From positions 1,903,501 through 1,967,500 of the forward strand of contig JAINUG010000174.1 in assembly GCA_029706075.1 (NCBI GenBank): a stretch of DNA of 64,000 nucleotides, read 5' to 3'. Below the pieces are notes generated by a model. The model saw only the letters and a list, made by a program, of their open reading frames with translations, did no database searches and was not told where the DNA came from. This stretch comes from Aldrovandia affinis (lineage: Eukaryota > Chordata > Actinopteri > Notacanthiformes > Halosauridae). Position numbers and translations under genes: made by a program. Below are positions 1 to 11,600 of this stretch, one piece after another (the first letter of the stretch is position 1; every line of letters begins with the position of its first letter).

Positions 1-3000
1 AGGGGTAGTGCAGTGACTAAGTCTTGGCCTAGTAGAGGAACAGAGGCAATAACTAACCTCTATAGCTATGTACTTAGAGTTCAAACTCACGCTAACAGAA
101 GATATGGTAAGTGAATCCCATATTCTCACTGAATTCATAAAATCTCTTTTGCTGCAGTTCAGTATTTCCATAAAAAATATGACAAGCAGTTTATTACATT
201 CCCAGCAGTACATAAAACAACAAACAATTGTTTGCTGTATAATGGTGCCAAAACAGGGCTTCTCAAACTCAGTCCTGGAGACCCCTGTGTACACTGTTCT
301 TTGTTCCAGCCAATCCTGTAATTAGTTAAGGTAATTGAGAACATGCATTTACATACTTTCACAATTCTTGTGATTATACCTGCCAATCATTCAATCAGGT
401 GTATGTTATATAGCAGACAACAGCTCAACAGAAATAGCCATTGCAGCTGGAACAAAGTTGGAAGCCCTATGCTACAATACAGCTTAATGTTTTCAATACA
501 TTTGGTTTGAAATGTGAAGATGATTTATACTGTATATATATATGATGTAAATTAGAATTCACTTTTGATAAATAAAACAATTGTAACGGCAGTGTTATTG
601 GATGGAATAAATGAGTTGCTTATTTTTGGTGGTCATAGGAAGTGGAACTTTTCCCAATCTATACCCCTGTCCGTACAAACAAGCAGGAAAGGCAGCATGG
701 GCAGAGCCAACTCCAGAGACCACACCCACAAACACATTTTCCTCTGCAATTCAATTAAGGAAGAGTCTGCAGCTCCTAAACAACTGGATCCTCTATCTAC
801 AACCAAGACCCACATGACAAGAGGCACGGAGCCTTGATCGGTTTAGCATAGAATTCCAGCACCAGGCCCATTTCCCATCCGTAAAAACAGGAAAATTCTA
901 AAAAACCTGTAATAATCACTCACAAGCAGTGGGATGGTTACTAAACATCACCAAATCCCTGAAAAGGAGGCATGTGATTATTTAAATATGAAACGGACGT
1001 TTACATCCATTGCATTAGTCACTGCATCACCCAATCCCCTCTAATTCAAAAAGGGGATTTAGTGGCGGGCTAAATGAGGACTTGCACGTTGGCACATGTA
1101 GCATCCTACAGCGCAAAACTAGCTCTGATCGGTCTGGACCTTGGGATGGTGTCATGGGAGAACTGGCTGTGACCCAACATCTCACTAGTGGAGGCAATCA
1201 TCGGTCTCAGTCACAGAGCGCGAGGGCAAACAGGACTGTGATATACAGTAGGCACGAGGCGGGACGGATGAGAGCGACCGAACTGCATGCTGATTCACCT
1301 GCATATAGGTACACCCGAACATCTCAAATCAGACAAAGCGTTTGTGTGATTTCGCAAGAAATGGCCAAATACTATGCGGATGGAAGAGGAACAAAAACAT
1401 CAAGATGAAACGTTTTACACATGAATGGGATGGGATTTTCTGGGGCAGCACAGGGACGTGGGCATTGGGTTTTTGTTTCCCCCCATGGGAACAGGAACGA
1501 GCTTGCTCATTTTAAACTGTGAAAATGTTATAATATACATTACGTACAGTACGCAGTATTCAATGTAAATGATTAAAATTATTCTTATGTCCAGTTAATT
1601 AGCCTTTTTGGTACAATTATTGAAAGAAGGCGAATAACACTTAATACTCAATAGTAGCTTATTATTTAAGAAGCATTACAAACAAGATCAAAAATGATCA
1701 AAAGTTGACGTAATAGCTTCATATTTCTGGTAGTAAAGAACTTAAACAACACATCTTCAGAGAAAGGTATAAAGGTATCACACAAAATCCTGGACAGCCA
1801 ATTCGGTTTGTATGACCTACTTAATGACGTCTCACATCGACACCTTTGCACATACCAACCAAAGTGCAAAAGTGGCAGCAAGTCTTATACATAGGGCACA
1901 TGTGTAACCTTAAATTTACGTATAATTTACAGAAATGTGAAGGAAAAAAAACCCTCCAATGGCCGGTATTTGACACCACTGATATAGCTGATGACTGCCA
2001 CGGGATGTCATCTCCAGATCGATATTCAATTATCAGCTGAAAACGAATCAATGAGGAGCTCAGCTGGAACAGAAGCCAGAGCGCACGGTGGCTCACCAGG
2101 ATGAGGGCGGAGGGACACCGCAGTTGATGAGTGAATGTTGGACTCAGCCACGTTCTGCATGGAGAGAGAAAAACGGGGTTTGCAGACAAAGGAGATCATG
2201 AATGGAAAGTCTTAGCAATGACAACATATCAAAGGAGGAGTAAAAAAAAAAGAGAATAATGTAACAGTAATATGGCTTGTGGATGCACTTTAGAAGATTG
2301 CCTTTAAAGAGACTTGATGTGATTTCTGTGCAGCTTCTCCATTATGATCAAGTCACCCTGGGAGGGCTTTGATGTGCATGAAATAAATGATTCACTTGTA
2401 CTTCTGAGGCGCTCTAGAGGAATTGAAATATGCCGTTAGTGTGCGCGTGCGTGTCAGCGAATCAAGCAAAGAGCTCTCATTTTACAAATCACATTTTTTC
2501 AAGCTTTCGGGGACAGCGATCCCAAAAGCTTCTGTAAACAGCATATAAAACCATTAACCCCCAAAAGCAACCAATCAAACCTTTAATCGCTCATTTTGCT
2601 TTGCTCCGAACAGCTAGAAGTGTCAAGAAAAAGAGAAACATTTTCTCAAAGAGAAACTTTTTCCATCTTCAAATTCATGCTAGCAGTTTCTGTAAATCTT
2701 TTGAAATAGTTCATTTTAAAGAGGGACTTCAGGGACTGAAGTTCATTTCTCTACTTAAAGTACAGCACATAAGTTAATCATATACAACTCTGAATGTGGA
2801 CAGATGAGCTAAAAACTTTGGTTATAGCTCAAATTTAAGTTATATATTCATGGAAAGACTATCGGCCTAAATGTTATCTTTTCATATTTGATGAGATGAA
2901 GGTTTGCAGTCACAAAACCACCTGACATTTTGTAGTGATGTTCTTCTAAATTATACATGCCTTTGTGCTGGGTAAATCAAAGAAAAGTAGTTTTATAAGA

Positions 3001-4600
3001 GCTAAGCCAAACAATAACCTCTACTTTCTTAGGTACTGCATGTCATGTCTTACACAAAACACCCATGTCTTCCTTTGGTCCCATCTTTTGGTACTGAACA
3101 GAGCAGTCTCAATGGGATCAAGTCAATCATTGGATCAATCTGGATTAGATGATTAAAGAGTCTGAGATCAGAGTCTGTCAAAGGCCAAGGATTTAGTGTT
3201 CAGAAAACACTAAGCGGTCTTACACGTCAATTTAATGCACTTTGAAATCCTGCCTCTTTACATAATTGTTGCCCACCGGTCTGCAATTTCAGAATGCACT
3301 GCCTGACCCAACACCGCTGACGGGCAAATACCATTTACTTTGGTGATTCAACTTCAGTCAGTTATATGCTGGAAAAGTATTTTCATTATTAGTGGAAGAT
3401 AACTAATTTTAGAGAAGAAGAATATGCCATCACTTTAGATCACGCATGAAACAGATGCCCACTGAGTTAGTTAGCATTAAGGGCAGTATTGAGACAGGAA
3501 TGTTGAAATCATATTACCCACTGTGGACATTATTAATCATTGTGTACACCTTAAGGAGAGCAAATTTGTTTCTGCTGATAATGAGTACTTGATCAATTAT
3601 ATTCAGTGGTGTCGATGACCAATTAGCTTTGATTTCCTCAGCTAATATGCACTCATCTCCTCCAGTTATGAATCTTCACTACTTCATAGCCAACTATGTG
3701 AAAGGTTTAGGGAATTGGAAAAAAATCGAAGTTGGTCAGTTTTTAAAAGACATTCGAACATATGAGAACAGCTGGGATAAGAGTCCAAGGGACAAACCAA
3801 AAGAAGAAAATATACCAGAGTTGAGGACCCCAAAGACTTTCAGCTCGTCACATTATTAATTACACATAATGTTAAAGCCCCAAGACAAAAAGGATCAGGT
3901 TTTTATATTGTGTAGAGGGATGATTAAATTAGAGGATGAGGCTGTCTTATGTCAATAAAGTCAACACTGTACAAAGCGGCTTTGAGCCAGGGACGATGGT
4001 GGGGAAATTACAGTACACATCTGCACAAATATCATGGGTAACTGAATGGGTTTCTTCTTTCACACCACTATGAATTACATTACAAGAGATCGAAAGAGTG
4101 GCTTATCACATGCTCGCTCTCATTTAATGAATGTGATCAGGTGGTGGCCCACTTGTTTGCAGCCTAATTTGTCATATCACACTAATCAATACGGATTGCT
4201 TCAAGCACCCATGGAGATGGCAGGTGGCCTAGTGGGCTCCAAGGGGGAAATGCTGATGAAGTGGTAGAGCTGTGCATTTCACGAATCGTTAAGCTAAAAT
4301 CACTGGTTAAAAAGCATAAATCTAGGATAGTACAATTCTGGATGCATATACGTACCAACATCGGCTTGCAGGACATCTTGTATATTTTTCAATACAACTT
4401 GAGCACCACCATGTGGTCATGAAAGAGATGACTGGGCTCAATTTTCTCATACGCATCACGAATATGGAAACACTTTTTAATGAACGATCTGAACAGGCAA
4501 ACTGTTTTGCAAAGAAACCCCATTTTGAAAAACATCTAGTTTTCCATAAACCTGATCACATTAATAATTTCTAATACTGCTTGTATTTATGGTATACATT
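1..4600. other. intergenic DNA downstream of ercc6l
   Basis: No gene was recognised here. Short open frames on both strands have no family resemblance and no splice context that I can defend. The stretch is AT-rich and mostly looks unique. A scrap of dispersed repeat lies near 250-345. A possible plus-strand poly(A) signal (AATAAA) lies at 571-576 and could mark the 3' end of a gene lying to the left, convergent with ercc6l. Confidence 0.6.
250..345. repeat. fragment of a dispersed fish repeat (hAT-like end?)
   Basis: The stretch begins with CAGGGCTTCTCAAACT and continues with a 'cctggagacccctg' core. Very similar starts occur at 20946 and near 62350 in this window (CTCAAACTGGxxTCC...GACCCCTGG). 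The CAGGG start and 'ctcaaactggggtcc' wording are typical of hAT-superfamily terminal repeats. No partner end was found, so family and extent are uncertain. Confidence 0.35.
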
Positions 4601-4700
4601 TATTGTTGGACAAATTCATTGGCTTCAAATCAACCATTTAAACAGATGCGTTTCAAGACATGAAGACAACATGCTTTTTACTGCACCCTGTGCAAATACA

Positions 4701-4706
4701 TTTATT
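4701..4706 (-). terminator. ercc6l: candidate poly(A) signal of ercc6l
   Basis: TTTATT on the plus strand is AATAAA on the minus strand, about 180 bases past the ercc6l stop codon. A second AATAAA lies at 4599-4604. Either would give an ordinary 3' untranslated region of 0.2-0.3 kb. Which is used cannot be told from sequence. Confidence 0.5.
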
Positions 4707-4885
4707 CTGCTTACATGGATATCGAAAGGACAAACAAGCTTAGAGAAAGGAAATTAAGGCATTGACTATATATTATAGAGGTACATCACAGACAGAAAGA
4801 AAAAAACTATCAAAATACATACAAAACAAAGAAGGTGCGTACTTGTGTCTAATCAATATCGAAGTGCTGAGCACAAATTCAGAAC

Positions 4886-7800
4886 TTAGTTGTGGCTAAG
4901 CTGGCGATAGAGCTGTATGGTCATTAACTGAATTTCAGGATCTCCGCTCCTAATATCAATAGCTTTGAGAAACAAATCCAAAGCCTCTTTAAGCTTCCCT
5001 GCAGAATGGCATTCCTTCCCTGTCCTCACAAGGCTTTCATACTCATCCTCTGAAAACTGTGCCGATTTCCCGACGACAGTGGACGCCCCATTTTCCACCT
5101 GTGACGAGAGGGATTGTCCCCGAGTGCACTTTTCCATTGCTTCATCGGAGGCTAGTTCAAAGTCACCAGTTGATTCCTCCAGAGGGCTTTCGCCATCGGT
5201 CAGTTCAGATTCGTCTGTGTGAACAAGCGAACTGTGGTTTTCAGTCTCCTCAGCCTCGGTGTTCAAAGTTTCCCCAGTGGGTTCCTCTTCCTCCATGACA
5301 GACTCACTGCGAGAGCCCGTCCTCTCCATTTCACTGCTGGACCCCTCACTCTCGTCTTCTGCATCCACCTCACGTTCGTCTTCTGCATCCATATCGTCAA
5401 GGAGTTCTTCCACATCGTCCATCACGGAGTCCCTGTAAGACTTCCTGGACGCCACAGACGTATTTAGGCCGATGCTCTTCCTGTGCGGTGTGGAAGACAG
5501 AAGACTTGTGGTCTTCACAGCCTTTGGAGTGGAGCACCCCACACCTTGCATGGGTTCGCTGAAGGAGCCCGTTAAATGTGAATCCCCATCATCTTCATTG
5601 CCATTTTCTTCATCTTCACTGTCATAAATCACTTTGGCTTTCTTTTTCCTCACAGAATGGATAAAGGAGGCTTCTGCTATGTGGTCTCCGTCGCTGATGC
5701 AATCAGCACTTTCGTCCTGCTCTGTGGACACACTGACATTGACGTTTTCACAAACACGTCCCGCAGACTGTTCTGCCTCTGCATGCAGGCTTGTCTCCAT
5801 CTGTAGCTGGAGACCTGGGTTCTCCTCCACAAGGACTGAGTCCCTATTTTCTGGGAACATCTCAGTGCTGTCTTCCAACTGCAAATTGAAGTTGCCCTGA
5901 AAAGACTCGAGATAAGAATCATCCTTCACGGATTCCTCTGCATAGCTTTCATTGTCAATATCTAACTTCTGAAGGATAGACCCTCTTGAACTTGTTTGAC
6001 AATTAACTGTTGGGTCGCATTCATCCACCGCCTGGTCGGATTGCACAGGTAAGCTCTGGATTGTGGGAGACACCTCAGTGCTTTCCAGACTAATGGATCT
6101 GCAGGATACCGCTCCATGGGCAGAATGTTCGAGTTCTTCAGCATCTTCACTATCATCCACTGACAAAACTTTCTCATCCCCAACAGGTGATGTCATCCTT
6201 TCTTCATTTCCCTGAATTGAAGAATCTGCAACTTCAATCACTTCATAAGAGGCCATTTCTATGAGGGATTTGTCTGAGGATGGGGAATTTCTTGAATGGA
6301 TTTCTTCCTTTCTCATGCTATGTTCAGGGGACTTTCTATTTTCGGTGCTACCATCAAGAACAAAATCAGCTAATTTGTTACTTAGGTTGAGGAGATCCTC
6401 TTCACACTCTGGGGAACACTGTGTGAGGTCCACCACTGGCTGAGAGGGAGCATTGTAACCCTTGATACCGACCGGAGTGGAGTTTGGCTTCACCTTGATT
6501 GGGTTCCTTTCTGTAGATCCCCTTCCTGGAGCTGGATTTCGGAGATATGCAGGCTCTGTGCTGGAGGCAATATTGTTGATGAACTGACTGTGCAGTCCCG
6601 ACTCAGCCTTCATCAGCTCATGAGCTTTCAGCACACGGTTCTCAATGTATTGATGAGATTCTTGGTCCTCTGGGTGGTCCTCGTGTACTGCAGCATCGTG
6701 GGAGAACATGAGATCATGGTCAGAGATCCCAAACATTTCCATGGAGTGCAGGTAAGCAATGTGCTCATCTAGTTCAGAATCAGTGAATCTCTGCTTGGAA
6801 TGCATGGTCTGCAGCTGGAGTTGGGTTGAAGATGATCGAGTGTCTTCAAGTTTGAAGAGTTCCTTCAGTTGCTGCTGACTGAAATATCGGAATGGGTTCT
6901 TTTTATCTCCTGTGGTCTGTCTGATCAAGGAGTCCTTGAAGACCTGACGTCTGTAAATCTTCTCCTCCACAGTTCCACAAGTGATTAGTCGGTAGATAAC
7001 AACATTTTGTGTCTGGCCGATTCGATACGCCCTGTCAACAGCCTGGGCATCTGTTGCTGGATTCCAGCTAGGGTCAAATATGACTACTCTGTCAGCTGCC
7101 GTCAGTGTTATGCCCACACCTCCTACTTGGGTAGTCAGAAGAAACACAGAGTAGTGTTTATTAGTCTGGAAAACTGAAATGCGACGCTCTCTCTCAGACA
7201 GGTGAATTACAGTGCCATCAATTCTCATGAGCTTGAATCCTTTGTTGACCAAGACCCGCTCAATTATGTCTAACATCTTCCTCGACTGGGAGAACACAAG
7301 TGTGCGATGGCCTTCTTCCTGCAGCCTATCCAAAAGAGCTACGAGGAAAGTCAGCTTGCCAGATTCTGACACCAGTGTCTCGTCGGATATGTGATCTATC
7401 TTGCAGGCGGCAGACTCATTTTGACCTTGATGATCACTGGGGTTGAAACCTCCGTCAAGACCTAACTGCGCAACAGCCCTGGCTGACAAAAGTCTTGGGT
7501 GGTCACACAGCTTTTTTAGGATATTCAACTCCGCCAATGGCGAGCGAGTGGTCATGAGCAATTCCTTAATGTGCTCCAATGAAATGAATTGCGTGTAGAT
7601 GTCCTCCTGGACTGCGCTCAAGTACGTCCACACAATCAGGTCATTCTTTCTTGTGAGCGTTGGCATTTCTGTGTCTCCACCATTTTTTTGGTTCTCCTTG
7701 TCTTCCTCATCCTCGTGCCTGTTCCTGTTGTCATTTTCCTTTTTCTTCTGAACCTCCTGCTTCGTTCTCCTCAAGAAGTACGGGTTTATAATTTGCATCA

Positions 7801-8690
7801 GATTTTCAGAAATCTTCAGGCCCAGTGCCTTCTCACCTGGGGTTGCGTCCTTCTCCCTGGCACGAGTGATGGGGTTTTCATACTCAGACTTGAACGTTTT
7901 ATACGTACCAAGGAGTGCACCTTGAAACGCAAAGTCGAACAACGCCCACAGTTCGCTCAGGTTGTTCTGCACAGGTGTCCCAGTGAGCAGGATACGGCGT
8001 TTGGCTGGTATGGCATGAGCACATTTGGCAGTTTTGGTGGAGGACGTTTTAATTTTGTGCGCTTCGTCTAAGATGACGTAATCCCATCTGAATTCGCAGT
8101 CGTTGTGGGAGGACAGGAGCTGCCAGTTGGTGAGCAACATGTTGTACGTGGTCATGATGACACCACCTTTACGTTGGATTCTCTGCAAATTTCGATTGCG
8201 TTCAACTTTGCTTTGCCCGTGAAATTCTTTGATTCTCATCCCTGGCGTCCACTTGGCAAACTCTTTTGTCCAGTTTCCGAGTAGTGTGGCTGGCATCACA
8301 AGAAGGGTGTGCTTAACTAATTCGCTATCATAAAGGCCAGAGAGAAATGAAATGATTTGAATGGTTTTCCCTAATCCCATATCATCAGCTAATATGCCAC
8401 CCCTTTTGCCATCTCTGTGTAAGCCATACAGAAATTCGAGGCCTTCTTTTTGGTAATCATACAGTTTATCGTGCAGTTCTCTGAAGAGCATTAGGCCACA
8501 ATTGTTGACGTTAACAAAGTCCTCGTCCTCATCGGATTGTTCACTTGCCATTTCCTGTAAAGCCTCCTCAATCTTCTTCATTCTGCTCTTCAGTTTCTCA
8601 CTGGAATGGATGTCGTAGGCAGACTTGAACAACTCTAGGGCTTTTGACAAATTTCCTTGCCTGGCTGCATCCTTGCCGTCTTTAATGTGC
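4886..8690 (-). CDS. ercc6l: ercc6l coding exon 3 (terminal, 3805 nt)
   Basis: This exon carries 97% of the protein, from the N-terminal TPR to the stop. The acceptor is TTTCTATAG|G at 8691-8692 and the one-base overhang completes an arginine codon. From there HIKDGKDAARQGNLSKALELF aligns with the human TPR start without a gap. The reading frame is open for 1267 codons, then stops at 4888-4886. Compared with human, the helicase core is strongly conserved. The middle (about residues 720-1200) is acidic, low in conservation and probably unstructured, as in other ERCC6L proteins. An uninterrupted frame this long on one exon also occurs in the mammalian gene. Confidence 0.97.
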
Positions 8691-11600
8691 CTATAGAAAA
8701 TAAATGGTATACATAAGTGTCATGAAGAAGAACATTCTCCAAAAGATGTCCCTTCACAAGGCCTTAGGTCCTCTATGGCAGGCCTCTTAAGCATTCCAAA
8801 AGTCCCACCAAATAAAATTGGGGAAGCTGCCTTTGTACATTAAGCACCTACACTGTGGAATACCATACCAAAATATATTAGAGAGGTGGGCTCAGTGGAT
8901 ATTTTTAAACGACAACTGAAAACATACCTTTTTAATCTAGCTTTTAATTAGCAGTAAGTAGGAGACGTTTTTAAATGTTGAAGGTTTTGGAAGTTGAACA
9001 CATAGGAAATACATGCTTGCTTTAACATTTTAACAGATTTTATTTTTATTCATTTTATTCTGCTAATATCAATTTTATTCTTTTTAATTATTGTATCGTC
9101 TTTTATTATATCTTCCTTACCCTTTGTGTCCTTGGATTGTGTGGTTTATATATTACTGGTTGTGGTTTATATATTCCCTTGCCTTCTGTGTCCTTGGACT
9201 GTGTGGTTTATATATTTCACTATTTCATTATCATGTTTTTTTTCTCCTTGTTTATTTGATCATGTTTATTTTATTCTTTGTACTGTGCTGAAATGTTAAA
9301 GCACTTTGAGCTGCATTCTCTGTATGAAAGGTGCTATATAAATAAAGCTTTATTATTATTATTAAAAGATGGACATTTTCATAAAGACTTGAGTTAATGG
9401 TAAAAACAGGGTTGCCATTTTTCAAATCATTTTCCAGGACGTACTTTCCATAAATGTATTCAAAACTTTGTTCCAATTGCATGAATGCAATAACACAATT
9501 GTGCATTCAACACTGTTATAAACATAAGACTTTCCAATTATGAAGTTACGAGTGAGTTTGTCAAAGTTTTGCTGTAATCCCCCCTTTTGTCCATGAACTC
9601 AAGTATTATAAATACCATGGAAATCGCAGTACATTAAACAATCCAAACCCCATACATTTCTGCTTCAACAGTAAACTTAGTGGGCATAAAAAGTATTCAC
9701 CCCTTGTTTCAAGATTGATATTTTTCCAATACAGTGGGTATAAAAGTATTCACCCCTTTGCCATTTTTTACATTTTATTTTCTTACTTCATGGACTCAAA
9801 ATCGATTTAATTGGGATTTCTCACCGCTGATTAACATAACACTGTCAACTGAAAGCTTTTTGTCAATTACAAATAACAACAAGAATCGACTGCATAAGTA
9901 TTAACAAAAAGCTTTTTTTTGGGACATTTTTTGAGTATTTTGTGTTGATCAGTGGCAAGAAATCCCAATTAAATCCATTTTGATTCCATGAACTGGACAG
10001 TGTCAAATCATGGCTCCAGGGTGCGACCAAAAATCCGTCAAGTGCGACTAAGCTGCTGGCTGCACCTGAAATTGAGCAGGTCTGATTAAAACAAAAAACA
10101 AACCAAAAAAACAATTAATAAAAATATTTTTGAACAAATATTGAAAACATTTTTTTCTGTAGATTATTTTGTCAGCGTATAGCGGTATTTTATGTACATC
10201 TTGAATAATGTGCCGTGCCTGTGTCTCTGTGTCTATGTGCATGTGTGAGACTGCGCCCTGCACTCCTCTCACATTCCTTGCGCGCGAACTCTGATGACTC
10301 ACTCACAACCTGAAACATCATTTACAATGAAGAGAACTATCGATTCTTTTTTTCTTTAAGAAGAATGCTGTGGTTCCCGTTACACCTGTCCCCGGCCCTG
10401 AAATGCCCAACCCAGACCCAAAATCATCGGTGGAGATAGACTCATCTGACTGAGCCGGAGCCAGAGCCTACCACATCCAACAAGGCCAAAACATATGCAT
10501 GAATGAATGGCTTGTCCAATTTCCGTGGCTCCGATATAATAAAACAGCCAACATAATGCATTGCATTTATTGTAGAGTGCGGCCAAAGCATGGCCAAAAC
10601 AGTGCTTTTGCATTCGGAACATCGACGTTCCGAATCGAAACGTTGAAAAAGCACAATTTATCTAAGAAACACGTCCTGTACCGTGACAGGTGCGTGGCCG
10701 ACAGAGCAGGCCCCCTCCCCGCAGCGTTTCAGCGCCAGGCAGTGATGACCGAAGAAGTGATAATTAAAGTCAACACGGAAATGATCCAATTAAGAGCTCC
10801 CTTTAATAAGTCCGAGATAATCCTTATGAAGAACAGGCTAAATGTGAACCCGACGTACAGCAACGACACTGCCTGTGCCCAGTTCATTGTAGTGAAAAAA
10901 GACGGGTGTTCAAATCGCGGATTCGACCTACATGTCATTTATGATTGATGGAGATAGACATAGCACGCGATGTAACAAAACACATGGGTGGAAAATTGAT
11001 CATTGATACACGTGTTCCAGACATTATGTGTGGTTCTCTGTGGCTCAGTTGGTAGAGCACAGCGTTGGCAATGCTTAGGTTGTGGGTTCAATCCCCAATG
11101 GGCCCACATATACTGAAAATGTATGCATTCACTACTGTAAGTCGCTTTGGATAAAAAGCGTCTGCTAAATGGCATATATTATTATAGAATAGCCATTATA
11201 TTAATGAATTAAGGGAACCCAAACAATACCATTTCCACCCAATATTAGTTTAGCCTACTGAAATGTTGAAAAAAATGATTCAACGGTTTCTTAATCACAT
11301 TACTGGATAAACAGCTGTCCCACTATTTATTTTAACGTTCCTAAATAAACGGCTCTGACAGAGTGACCAAACATCAGACAGAAGATTATACAGCCCGTGT
11401 GATTAACTCAAGCCAGTGCATCTGTGGGGCCATTCAATGGCAATGCACCATTCAAACCAACCAAGCACATATAATTAACGGACAGGATATAGAATAATAT
11501 TAATACATACTGAATGGCACACAAAAAATGTCTAGATACAAGTGTCTAGATATTGAAGATATTTAAATAGGTGAACATTAAATTAGTTCTTCATTTAGAC

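Noticed and set aside
7589-8071. 160-codon plus-strand open frame and other frames opposite ercc6l exon 3
   Set aside because: They are antisense shadows of a strongly conserved coding exon; the translated sequence has no family resemblance.
11038-11110. Possible functional tRNA gene
   Set aside because: The A and B boxes are present but the acceptor stem does not pair and the sequence continues into a SINE tail.
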